Shown here: positions 55,990 through 64,000 of the stretch, piece after piece
Layout: the number at the start of each line of letters is the position of its first letter
Numbering within the stretch: position 1 is the first letter of the stretch
NCBI GenBank assembly: GCA_002989075.1
Contig: PSQN01000017.1
Span: 4,471,453-4,535,452 of the forward strand
DNA: 64,000 nucleotides
Origin: Arthonia radiata
Lineage: Eukaryota > Ascomycota > Arthoniomycetes > Arthoniales > Arthoniaceae
Reading direction: 5' to 3'
Translations under genes and position numbers: made by a program
The notes under the pieces: model-generated
Databases searched by the model: none
Seen by the model: the letters and a program-made list of their open reading frames with translations, nothing else
Told to the model about the DNA's origin: nothing

Positions 55990-56715
55990 ATGCCCACCTC
56001 CGCCAACACTCCCCAGACCTCAGTCCCACCTCCCAGCCCGGTCCCCAACCTCAACAGCCCACCCGGCAACACGATCCCCAATGCGCCCCCCTCTTCCGGC
56101 AACATCTCCGCCCTCAGCACCTCCAACACCACCCGTGAGCAATCGATGACCCAATTGCAAACCGCACCAGCGCTCGAAAACTCCGAGGCTGCACAATACC
56201 AGCGCATCTTCTACTACAGCTCCGTCGGCATCGCGGCGGCATGTCCCATCATCGCGTTCATGCCGCCGCGGAAGTTCGACCTCTTCACGTTCGGGCTAGG
56301 CGTGGCGTTTTGCATGAGCAGTGGATACGTGCTTGAAGCACGGACGGGCAAGGGCCTGCTATGGCATGTGGGTAGCATGATACCGAGTCAAGGGAACACT
56401 GAGCGGCGGGCACGGGAGGCGGCGGAGAAGAAGAGCAGGGAAGAGGGAAGAGGGCGGTTGACGGAGATGGTGAGGGAGAGTGAGGCGCGGATCGCGGAGG
56501 AGAGGCGGAAGGCGAAGGAGGGCCGAGGTTTGGTGAAGAGTGTGTGGATGGGAAACGAGCGGGATGATTGGGTGGAGGAGAGGAAGAAGAGGGAAGATGA
56601 GGCGCTGGAATCTGGGAGGGGATACGGGGGATTGATTGTGGACTATATTACTGAGGGATTGGGTTTTAAGAAGGAGCCTGATGAGGAAGACAGCGAGGAG
56701 AAGAAAGGAAAGTGA
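55990..56715 (+). CDS. Conserved membrane protein annotated 'rhomboid family' in fungi
   Basis: Single exon, 241 residues from ATG 55990 (MPTSANTPQTSVPPPSP). The N-terminal 70 residues are Pro/Ser/Thr-rich. Two hydrophobic segments follow, FYYSSVGIAAACPIIAFMPP and FDLFTFGLGVAFCMSSGYVL, joined by the family's PPRKFDL turn. The rest is a long charged helix (Glu/Arg/Lys, about 155-200), then KSVWMGNERDDWVEERKKRE and GYGGLIVDYITEGL. This arrangement is conserved across ascomycetes in proteins commonly annotated as rhomboid-family, but two helices and no Ser-His dyad argue against a rhomboid protease. It is probably a mitochondrial or ER membrane protein. It is convergent with the E2 gene, 3' ends 220 bp apart. 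Confidence 0.82.
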   Translation: MPTSANTPQTSVPPPSPVPNLNSPPGNTIPNAPPSSGNISALSTSNTTREQSMTQLQTAPALENSEAAQYQRIFYYSSVGIAAACPIIAFMPPRKFDLFTFGLGVAFCMSSGYVLEARTGKGLLWHVGSMIPSQGNTERRAREAAEKKSREEGRGRLTEMVRESEARIAEERRKAKEGRGLVKSVWMGNERDDWVEERKKREDEALESGRGYGGLIVDYITEGLGFKKEPDEEDSEEKKGK

Positions 56716-56935
56716 GAGCAAGTTCGATATACAGTGATATTTGTTCGGTTTGTAGCGTTCAAGCGCGTGCACATATGGTCTGTGACTTGACCAGCTTGAA
56801 AACTCTCGTACAGTTGTCTTGTGTCTAGGTGGCATGCACTCTATGAAGAGCTTGCCAGCCCATCTATGTCCCATGCCTGATGATGAATGCTCCTTGTTGG
56901 TTGCACGATCCGTACGCCTCGTCATTCATGCTAGT

Positions 56936-57895
56936 CTATGCAGTCCATGATGCGATCTTCCTCACAATCATATATGCAAGTGCTGCCGCAAACACCGCGA
57001 TTGCCAGGTCTAGCCTATTGAGTATCGTCTCGTCTTCTCGCCGCCGTGCTGGTCGTATCACACCTGGCGGCGCTACTGTCCTCGTTGGTTGTGGAGGGAC
57101 TTGGGATCCCAGAGCCATACCGCCGCCAGCCTGGCCTGGAGAATGTATCTGCGGCGGTCGTGAGAAGTGGGCGACGTGCGCCGCCTGTTCTTGTGGGCTT
57201 TCGACAGCTTGCGGCTGAGGCTGTTGAGTCTGCATCTGCACTTGGGGTTGGCTCGATGTCGCTCTTGTTTGCGCGCTTCGCTCTTGTGATTTGGCCTCTT
57301 CCGACCCCTCATTCTTACCCAACTCGTCCCGGTAGCCCAGCTTGAGCTCCTCGGGTACCACTTCCTCCTTCTGCTCGCCCTTTGCGGCATCCCGCTCCAT
57401 CTCGTCCGCAACCTCGTGATTCGCTTTTCCGCATGTTGGGCAGCGCCAGCCCTTGCTTTCTCGCGCATACCGCTCCCTCACCTCCTTCGTTGCATCCACA
57501 CCGCCTACCTGTCCTTTAGCATCGCCCTCCATGAACGCCCTGATAGCCACCAGCGCCGTTCGGATGCCCCATGCCGGCTGCCAGCTTTCTTCATGGTGAC
57601 CGCTGATACTAAGGCAGATCTCACGATTGACCTCAAAGCGGCCGGAAGGTGTCAAGAAGCGGAAGGATGGCGGGCGCAACGGATAGGTGGCAGGCAAGAC
57701 TATCCGGCCGTGATAGAGACCGCCGGCATAAGGTGTGCTAGGCGGACCTCGCAGTGTGAAATGCCATTCGAATAGGTTCGATTCGAGAGGCGCGGCGGAG
57801 AAGTCTGGTGAAGGGGCGGTGGTGAGTTCGCGCGATTCGCGGAGTATGCGCTTGATGGTGGGCGAGCGGGTGTTGAAGGAGGATGTGCTGGCCAT
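56936..57895 (-). CDS. Tail-anchored ubiquitin-conjugating enzyme E2, UBC6/UBE2J type
   Basis: Single exon, 319 residues with start at 57895 (MASTSSFNTRSPTIKRILRE); the in-frame upstream Met at 57988 gives an unlike extension. The UBC fold occupies residues 8-160: the helix TIKRILRESRELT, FEWHFTLRGPPSTPYAGGLY, then LTPSGRFEVNREICLSISGH with catalytic Cys94. The canonical HPN is replaced, as is usual in Ubc6/UBE2J enzymes. HEESWQPAWGIRTAL is typical of UBE2J1. A Gln-rich linker leads to a C-terminal anchor (LDLAIAVFAAALAYMIVRKI). It acts at the ER membrane in ER-associated degradation. A CPTCGK motif follows the UBC domain, as in relatives. Confidence 0.93.
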   Translation of the reverse strand: MASTSSFNTRSPTIKRILRESRELTTAPSPDFSAAPLESNLFEWHFTLRGPPSTPYAGGLYHGRIVLPATYPLRPPSFRFLTPSGRFEVNREICLSISGHHEESWQPAWGIRTALVAIRAFMEGDAKGQVGGVDATKEVRERYARESKGWRCPTCGKANHEVADEMERDAAKGEQKEEVVPEELKLGYRDELGKNEGSEEAKSQERSAQTRATSSQPQVQMQTQQPQPQAVESPQEQAAHVAHFSRPPQIHSPGQAGGGMALGSQVPPQPTRTVAPPGVIRPARRREDETILNRLDLAIAVFAAALAYMIVRKIASWTA

Positions 57896-58321
57896 CGTGA
57901 CCTTTAGGATGATGGGATTGCTAAATGCTATTAAGAATTCGCTACTGGCAAAAGCGGCCCCTTGAAGCGCGGATTGACAGCGAGGCAATGATGATGTTGA
58001 AGACGCTGGGATAGGCGAGATGAGCCCTTGTATACGGCAGTCTTTACCACATGGCGGAGAAGCGCATGCAGGTTACAGTCGCGTGAATCAAGTCAAGAAG
58101 GCCGACGTGATGAGAAGAAGTCCAAAAGGCGGAGGTGAAGTTGAAGTGAGATCAAGCCGTTCGTCCTGTTACATTTGCGGCCTTGCGGGCGATGATGTCT
58201 CTGCCAAGCCTTCTATCAGCAGCAATGTCTTATGGTATGTCCAACTATTGTATTCATCACTCGTTCAAAACATGTATGTAGCCGTATCATGTTAGCCTCG
58301 CGAAAGACTGGCTCTCTGACT
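57896..58321. other. Intergenic
   Basis: About 430 bp containing the E2 promoter; nothing else seen. Confidence 0.6.
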
Positions 58322-59510
58322 TCAACCCCTCTTCCTTGCCATCTCAATATCCACGACCTCCTCAAACGTGTCTTCCATCCTCGCATGTCTGGGTTGCCAA
58401 CCCAACTCTTGCCTCGCTCGCGTAGCTCTACTCCTACTGTTCGTACCCAAGAGCATAGCGCCATGCCCTGTCATCCTGTTGGCCTCCTCGGCGGATATCT
58501 TCTTGGACACATCAGTGTCCACAAGGCCGCGCTCCTTTAATATCTTGCCCAGTCCCATGGAAACTTCAGCCAAGATTGGGTCTCCTTGTCCATTCTCAGC
58601 GAAATAGTAACCATTGGAGCCCCAGCTAACATTGCCACCCCCTTGCGCTGCAGCTTCCACAAGTAGCAGCCAGAGCTCACTCAAGTCCCGAACGTGCACC
58701 CGGCTCCAACGTGCCTGTCCTTCGCCTACTTGAAAGATCTCTCGTTTCTCCATCATCAACCGTGTCAAGTCCGGTAGTTGCATACTTCTATCTTGAGTAG
58801 CGCCCCGACCTTTACCATAGATCAACGGCGGGCACACAAGAGCGGTCTTGACTATTGCGGCGTTATCCGCTCCGGCTTGCAAGACGAGCTTTTCAACGTC
58901 TCGGTGGGGTGCATGATCAGGGATGTCGTGTATTTTCGGCATGTCCATATCGTCCCAGATTAGGTTCGAAGCCTCCCCATAGGATTGATGGTCAAGGTCG
59001 GGATAGGTCAGTACGCCAGCGCCAGACAGATGGATCCAGAATCCAGGTGCAGAACGACCGTTGATGCCTCTGGCGATGGCTTGAGCTGCTGATGCATGAT
59101 CGGCGCTTGCGAAATCTAATGGGTAAGTTTCTGTGCACTTGAGGGTACGCGCTGTCTGCTCTTCTCGTACCCAAGACGATGTCTGCATTGTTTGCTTCTT
59201 GCTCAAGCAACTGCAAATCATCCAAACCACCCATCACGATCTGAATCGATGGCAAAGCCTTGGCTACGGCTGCAGCTTTGCCCTGCAATATACTCGTCAA
59301 TGCATGTGTTCTTCACCACAACGGCATTGAAGGCGTTCCTCCTACGTCGTCTCGGAGGAGACATCGATACTGCGAATCAGGGTGCGCTTCGTGCAAGCGA
59401 AACAGCGCATCGCCACCAATGTAGCCGGACGCCCCGGTGCTTCATGATGGTTCAGCATGGACCGACACCTTAACATAGAAAGCGCCTTACACGAAGACCA
59501 GAGGCACCAT
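58322..59510 (-). CDS. NAD(P)-binding epimerase/dehydratase family protein
   Basis: Four exons (59510-59491, 59439-59346, 59282-59171, 59115-58322) give 339 residues; all four keep frame, with GTAAGG, GTAGGA and GTACGA donors. Exon 1 is only 20 nt (MVPLVF plus two bases). The Rossmann nucleotide-binding motif spans the first junction, TGASGYIGGDALFRL (G-x-x-G-x-x-G). Further features are DIVLDFASADHASAAQAIAR, the strand-turn WIHLSGAGVL, and the later VHVRDLSELWLLLVEAA typical of extended SDR proteins. The C-terminus has RATRARQELGWQPRH. No clear YxxxK catalytic pair is seen, so it may be an atypical NmrA/epimerase-like redox sensor. The substrate is unknown. Confidence 0.85.
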
Positions 59511-60087
59511 CGTGTATTCGGCTTGGTCGGGATGCTCGGCCTAGAACGGATTTGCGATGCTGGCAAGGGAAAGTGGAAGCTTAATAGAAGCGGAAGAAAT
59601 AAACAAGAGAGCTGTGACGCATGTGTTGCCGGCTACCTATGATATTCTTGCTGAGCGTGACACACTGCTAGTAGCGCAAACGCAATGACTTTCAGCTGTG
59701 CCTTGTATGCGTCACACGTCCAGGCCGCCCAACGCCATGCAAAGAGCGGCAAAGCTTCTAGAAGCACTGGAGGTGCGTAATCGAGGATGGGATGAATGTG
59801 CTAGAACCATACTTCATCAGTCATATCAACAAATTCCTACGAAGCAATAACGCCCTAGATGGGGAGTTTGGTTAGGAAAAGGTGCCAGAACAGAAAAGGG
59901 AGTCAGTAATAGAGAAAAAGGAGGTCAGCAGCGCTCAGCTGTGTGATCGTGACATTGGATCTCCACTTCAAAGCGCATAGCAGCTGTCACGTATACATAC
60001 CCCAGCCTACCTTCCTCAACTCAAAGACATCAATGCGAGACGAAATGTCACTATCGTGAAACCCGACGGTACTCATCAATCATAGGG
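59511..60087. other. Divergent intergenic
   Basis: 577 bp shared between the epimerase gene (minus) and the mitochondrial ribosomal gene (plus); presumably holds both promoters. No gene seen. Confidence 0.6.
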
Positions 60088-61140
60088 ATGGCAGCCCTCC
60101 AGACATCTTTCCGCGCCCTCAACCTGTCCTCCAAATCCGCTACCACACTCCCAATCACCCTCTGTCCCACCCAGACCCGCGCAGCCTCCGTCCTGTCCAA
60201 CCTCGCGCCCATACCCTCCTCCATACGCAATAAAAAGCGACTCGGCCGTGGTCCAGCATCTGGCAAGGGTAAAACCAGCGGCCGAGGCCACAAAGGTCAA
60301 AAGCAGCATGGCAAAGTGCCTGCAGGCTTCCAAGGCGGCCAAACACCGGTGGAGGTGACGCACGGCAAGCGAGGCGTGCAGAGCGACGTGTTCAAGCTCG
60401 ACTTGAGGTTATTGAATCTCGATCGGATACAGTCGTGGATCGATCAGGGGCGGCTGGATCCGAGCAAGATGATCACGATCAAGGAGTTGGCGAGGTCGAG
60501 GTGTTTGCACGGAGTGGGTGAAGGGGTGAAATTGTTGGCGAGGGTAGGTTCATCGATAGAGCGTGTGCAAAAGATCGGAGCTAACAGCGAGTAGGACGCA
60601 GATGCTCTAAAGACGTCAATCCGTATCACAGTCTCGCGCGCCTCTGCGGCAGCGATAGCGGCGGTCGAGAAACTGGGCGGCTCAGTACAGACCCGCTATT
60701 ACACCAAGCCTTCTATAAAACGGATAATGCAAGGCGAAACACATCCCTTCCTCTCACGCTTGTCTCCCACCGCACACACGCCCGAACTCACACCACCTAC
60801 CGAATCATCAGAAGCGGAGGCATCGACCGAGACTCAAGCAGAACCTGACACTCGGTTAACAAACGACAACTTCTCCTTGTCCTCATATCCGCCACCAGAC
60901 GCCTTCAAATACCGCTTACCGGACGCGTTTTCCCGAAAGGACCTCGAGTACTATCGGGACCCAGCGCACAGAGGATACCTGGCATACCAAGTCGAGGAAG
61001 GCGCAGGACCAAGCTTGTATTTCAAGAGCCCGAAGAAGCTGCGAGAGGCGGCGGAGGAGCGCAAGAGGGTCAAGAGCAGGAAATTGGAGGGACAGACAGA
61101 GGGTAGAGAAGAGAAGATCGATATGGGAAGGATATGGTAG
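60088..61140 (+). CDS. MRPL10: Mitochondrial large ribosomal subunit protein uL15m
   Basis: Exons 60088-60543 and 60595-61140 encode 333 residues. The 51-bp intron runs GTAGGT...GCTAACAGCGAGTAG with a clear branch site and phase 0. The N-terminus is a basic, Ser/Thr-rich mitochondrial targeting region ([20 protein letters not shown]). The L15 core starts with [20 protein letters not shown], then [11 protein letters not shown] and the domain end [20 protein letters not shown]. The yeast-type C-terminal extension includes [12 protein letters not shown] and [20 protein letters not shown]. It functions in mitochondrial translation. Length is normal for ascomycete orthologues. Confidence 0.94.
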
Positions 61141-61587
61141 AGTTGTTCGCCTGCTCGAGCATAAACGACCGTGCTTGAAACGAGCTTGTACAACATCTGT
61201 AATATTGATCACCTGAGCCATCCTGCAAGGCTAATTGGACGGCCCACAAAGCCGACTCTGCTTCCAACACATCGCTTTCGACAGACTCGTCGCCCCGCGG
61301 CGGTTCAGAGTGCTCCAGAGTCCGGCACTTGCGCCGCCACACAAGAGCACCTGTAACATTCGTAATACAGTCTCAGAGACTGTCAATCGGACGACGCCAG
61401 TGTGCTGGCTGTATCCAATATCTAAAGAGGCGAGCCGCTCCTACAGAAGACTTCATTTTCCACGTTCACAATACTGGATATTTTCAAACTCATCCATATG
61501 TACAATCCATTGGTATCATCACATCATCCTCGATAACCATATACAATGCGTCTCAACCTCTCTCCTCTCTTCTTCTCTCCACCCACC
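61141..61587. other. Intergenic between convergent genes
   Basis: About 450 bp separating the 3' ends of MRPL10 and the MFS gene; no feature seen. Confidence 0.6.
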
Positions 61588-63727
61588 TCACCGCCTCCTC
61601 GCAGCCTGATACTGCACCGCAACGTGCCCGTCCATCAAACCCCTAATATCCGGCAAAAAGCACGCCGCCACAATTGCCGCGCCCCCAAACGCAATACTCA
61701 CAAAATACACATCATGATACGCATACGCAAAACACTGCCGACTCGCATGTATCACCGCCTCCACCTTCTCCGGCGTATCGATCGCCGGAAAGCTCGGAAT
61801 CGTGGATCTCAAGTTCCCGGACAGCGCGATCGCGATCTCCCCGAACTCAAGCGGCGAGAGCACGCCCGCTCCGATCACGACGGGCGCGAGGTACTCGAAC
61901 ACGGCGTCGATGAACCGCGTGCGCAAAATGTGGTAGTAAGCCGCGTACCCGATCGCGCCGCCCACGATCCTTATTGAGATAGTCAACGCCGTAATCGTGG
62001 CGATGAGGTCATCCGGAGAAATAACACTCGCAATGATCTGATTCGGCACGATAACGGCGCCGACGCCCAGGCACGCGAACGTCACCGCCGCGTACACGCC
62101 CCCCAGATTATCCAGTTCTGCGGCGGCCATGGCACCGTTGCCGGCCGTCATGATCACGCACGCGATCACCATGAGCAGGCGGATCTTGCCTTTGAGGACG
62201 GACACCGCGACGGAGAAGATGATGCTCCCGCCGATGATGCAGAAGCCCACGGGCAGGGAACCCAGGCCGACGGTCACGGCGTCAGGGGTCGGCGTGTCGC
62301 CGGTGTACTGGACGAAATACTGGACGGGCCAGAAGACGAGGACGGCGAAGAAGTTGGCGCCGGAGACGAACGTGATGAAGCAGATGACGTAGAGGGCGCG
62401 CGGGTTCTGCTTGAGGCGCGCGGGGAACATGGGGTAGGGCACGAGCCAGACTTCCCAGACGACGAAGAGGACGCAGAGGACGGCGCCGAGCGCGATGTTG
62501 ATCTTGACGTGGTTGTCGGACCACAGGTATTGGTTGTCCGCCCAGGTCAAGCCGGCGAGGAAGAGCGTGAGACCGCCGGTGGACAGTAGCGCGCCGACGT
62601 AGTCGAGGCGTTTGGCAATTTGCCATCTGGAGAAGCCGCCGGCGTTGGAGCGCGCTGGCGGATGGTAGAATACTGCTGTTAGTACAAGACCGAGGAAGTT
62701 CCAGATACCCGTCCAGGCACCGACCCAGCGCCAGGTGGCGTGCGTTGCGATGAGTTGCGCGTACAGCACGGAGGGGCAGTACGGGACGATTGTGACGATG
62801 ATGCCGCCGATGTAGATGCCGCGCTTCTTCGTTGGGGCGCTCTCCCCAGCCACTGCGAGTGCGATGAGCTCGCCGATGCCCGCGCCCACGCCAATGACAG
62901 TCTGTCCGCCAATGAACATGTTCATGCTGTGAGCGGTAGCGCAAACGATGGAGCCCACGACGCCGCAGAGTGCGGAGAACATGGCGATGTTGCGGCGGCC
63001 GAACAGGTCGGAGAGCGCGCCGACGAAGGGCGTGACGGTCGCGAGCGGGATGAGGTTGCCGAGCGCGATCCAGACGTAGCGGTCAGCGCCGCCGATGTCC
63101 TCTTCGATCAACGGTATGATGCCGCCGAAGAGGTAGAGCGGGACTTGAGAGCCGGTCCAGAGAAATCCCATGGCGACGAAGATCATGAATTTGCGCCAGG
63201 TCATCTGGTAGGAATGTCAGTTCATGAGCTCGATTGACAGAGTTCGGTGTTCCTACAGGCTCTTCATGGACGTGGTCCTGACCATCGCCGTATGTCCGCA
63301 GCCCGCCTTTCTCGTAGTATGTGTTATTGCCCGGCACTCTTGAAATGGTCCGCACCGCAGCCAGTGAGTCATTGGTATCTACTCTGACTGCTTGCTCCAT
63401 CTCCGATGGTGTTCGCTCCGCATCGACCGCCTCAGCGTCCGCAACGTTGGCCCCTTGCATGCCGCGCTCATGCTTCGACAACGTCTTTGCTTCCACATGC
63501 GCAGATGGCGGATGTGGCACGACTGCTTCAGGGAGCCTTTCTGAAGTGCCACTCGGCTGTGACGACGTAGCGGACGCGACGGAGCCGAGTGTGGCATCTT
63601 CGCCAGACTGTCCTGATGGGGATGCGTTGCTCTTCAGCTTGCCTCGAAGATAGTTGACGAGCGGCACCCACTCTTCTGCCAGACTTTGGGGTGCTGCCCT
63701 TGATGCACGCCCTTGGTGGGTTGCCAT
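61588..63727 (-). CDS. MFS efflux transporter, TRI12-like, with long N-terminal extension
   Basis: Exons 63727-63257 and 63204-61588 encode 695 residues; the 52-bp intron (GTAGGA...TACCAG) is phase 0. The transporter part has about 14 hydrophobic helices. The family signature is near the start: WIALGNLIPLATVTPFVGAL then SDLFGRRNIAMFSA (the MFS D-x-x-GRR loop). GAGIGELIALAVAGESAP is close to fungal trichothecene/siderophore efflux pumps (TRI12 family). Exon 1 supplies an unusually long hydrophilic N-terminus (157 residues, Ser/Glu-rich) with no membrane segment. The substrate is unknown; export of a small toxic or iron-binding metabolite is the family precedent. Confidence 0.88.
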
Positions 63728-64000
63728 CCTCGAAGTACAGCTCGAAACGGAGATGAGAAGACCAAACGAAAGAGACTGAGAGTCCCAAGTGCCTCTCACC
63801 CAGCATCGATTCTAACGTTCAACGTTAACATGAAGCTTACAACGGATAGCAAGGTCAACACAGAAAGGATCCTAAGCAGCAACAAGCTTCATAACGTTTC
63901 AGACCAGCCAGCAACGGGTGTGAAGTATGGTCTGAATAGATGGCGTCCCCGCGTGAGTTTGGAGGGTAAGTCAGTACTTGAGGCCGAGGGAAGATCGCGC
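63728..64000. other. Right edge, MFS upstream region
   Basis: Upstream of the MFS gene; probably its promoter. No coding signal before the window ends. Confidence 0.5.

Noticed and set aside
61546-63237. Long open frames antisense to the MFS gene (e.g. 62282-62944 minus, other frame; 62740-63237 plus)
   Set aside because: They are Arg/His/Pro- or Asp/Glu-rich mirror frames of a GC-rich coding sequence and lack any motif, so they are shadows of the transporter frame.

Overview
The window is nuclear DNA of a filamentous ascomycete (Pezizomycotina). The evidence is many short spliceosomal introns (about 43-114 bp, with GTAAGT/GTATGT-type donors and CTAAC-like branch sites) and a set of fungal genes: VAC8, PRP19, CSL4, STE50, CHS7, mitochondrial uL15, a tail-anchored UBC6-type E2, an mpaB-type oxygenase and a CorA-like membrane protein. 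Several orphan families feel Dothideomycete-like, but that placement is inference. No rRNA, tRNA, CRISPR array or viral element could be supported.

Layout. 1-14 kb is gene-poor: small orphan genes (1282-1925, 2713-3453, 12.66-13.26 kb, 13.5-14.2 kb), an aminoglycoside-phosphotransferase-fold kinase (8178-9248) and a three-exon conserved orphan (9737-10568). 14.5-18.4 kb is a compact core block: a C-terminal membrane-anchored protein, exosome CSL4 and VAC8. 18.5-34.3 kb is again accessory: an mpaB-like oxygenase interrupted by an in-frame stop, a multi-pass membrane protein, a predicted fungal cell-death-type effector with two C-terminal amyloid-like repeats (25455-26330), a lectin-like small protein and several orphan genes, some frameshifted. 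Short inverted-repeat elements lie at 5.8-6.0 and 33.5-33.8 kb.

35-44 kb is core: a RING/SIM protein, PRP19, STE50, a small conserved protein and CHS7. 45-54.3 kb holds an orphan gene, a large kinase-vWA fusion and a CorA-like membrane protein, typical of expanded fungal families. 56-63.7 kb is core again: a rhomboid-annotated membrane protein, the UBC6-like E2, an NAD(P)-dependent epimerase, mitochondrial uL15 and an MFS efflux pump.

Functionally the core genes are independent housekeeping functions: vacuole inheritance, splicing, RNA decay, MAPK adaptor, chitin synthase export, ER degradation and mitochondrial translation. The more unusual material is in the accessory stretches: the effector with HET-s-like repeats, the kinase-vWA protein with an altered MIDAS, and the mpaB-like gene whose premature stop sits inside an in-frame 66-nt stretch with intron-like borders. 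Exon coordinates were derived by hand from reading frame and splice consensus; those with imperfect sites are flagged.
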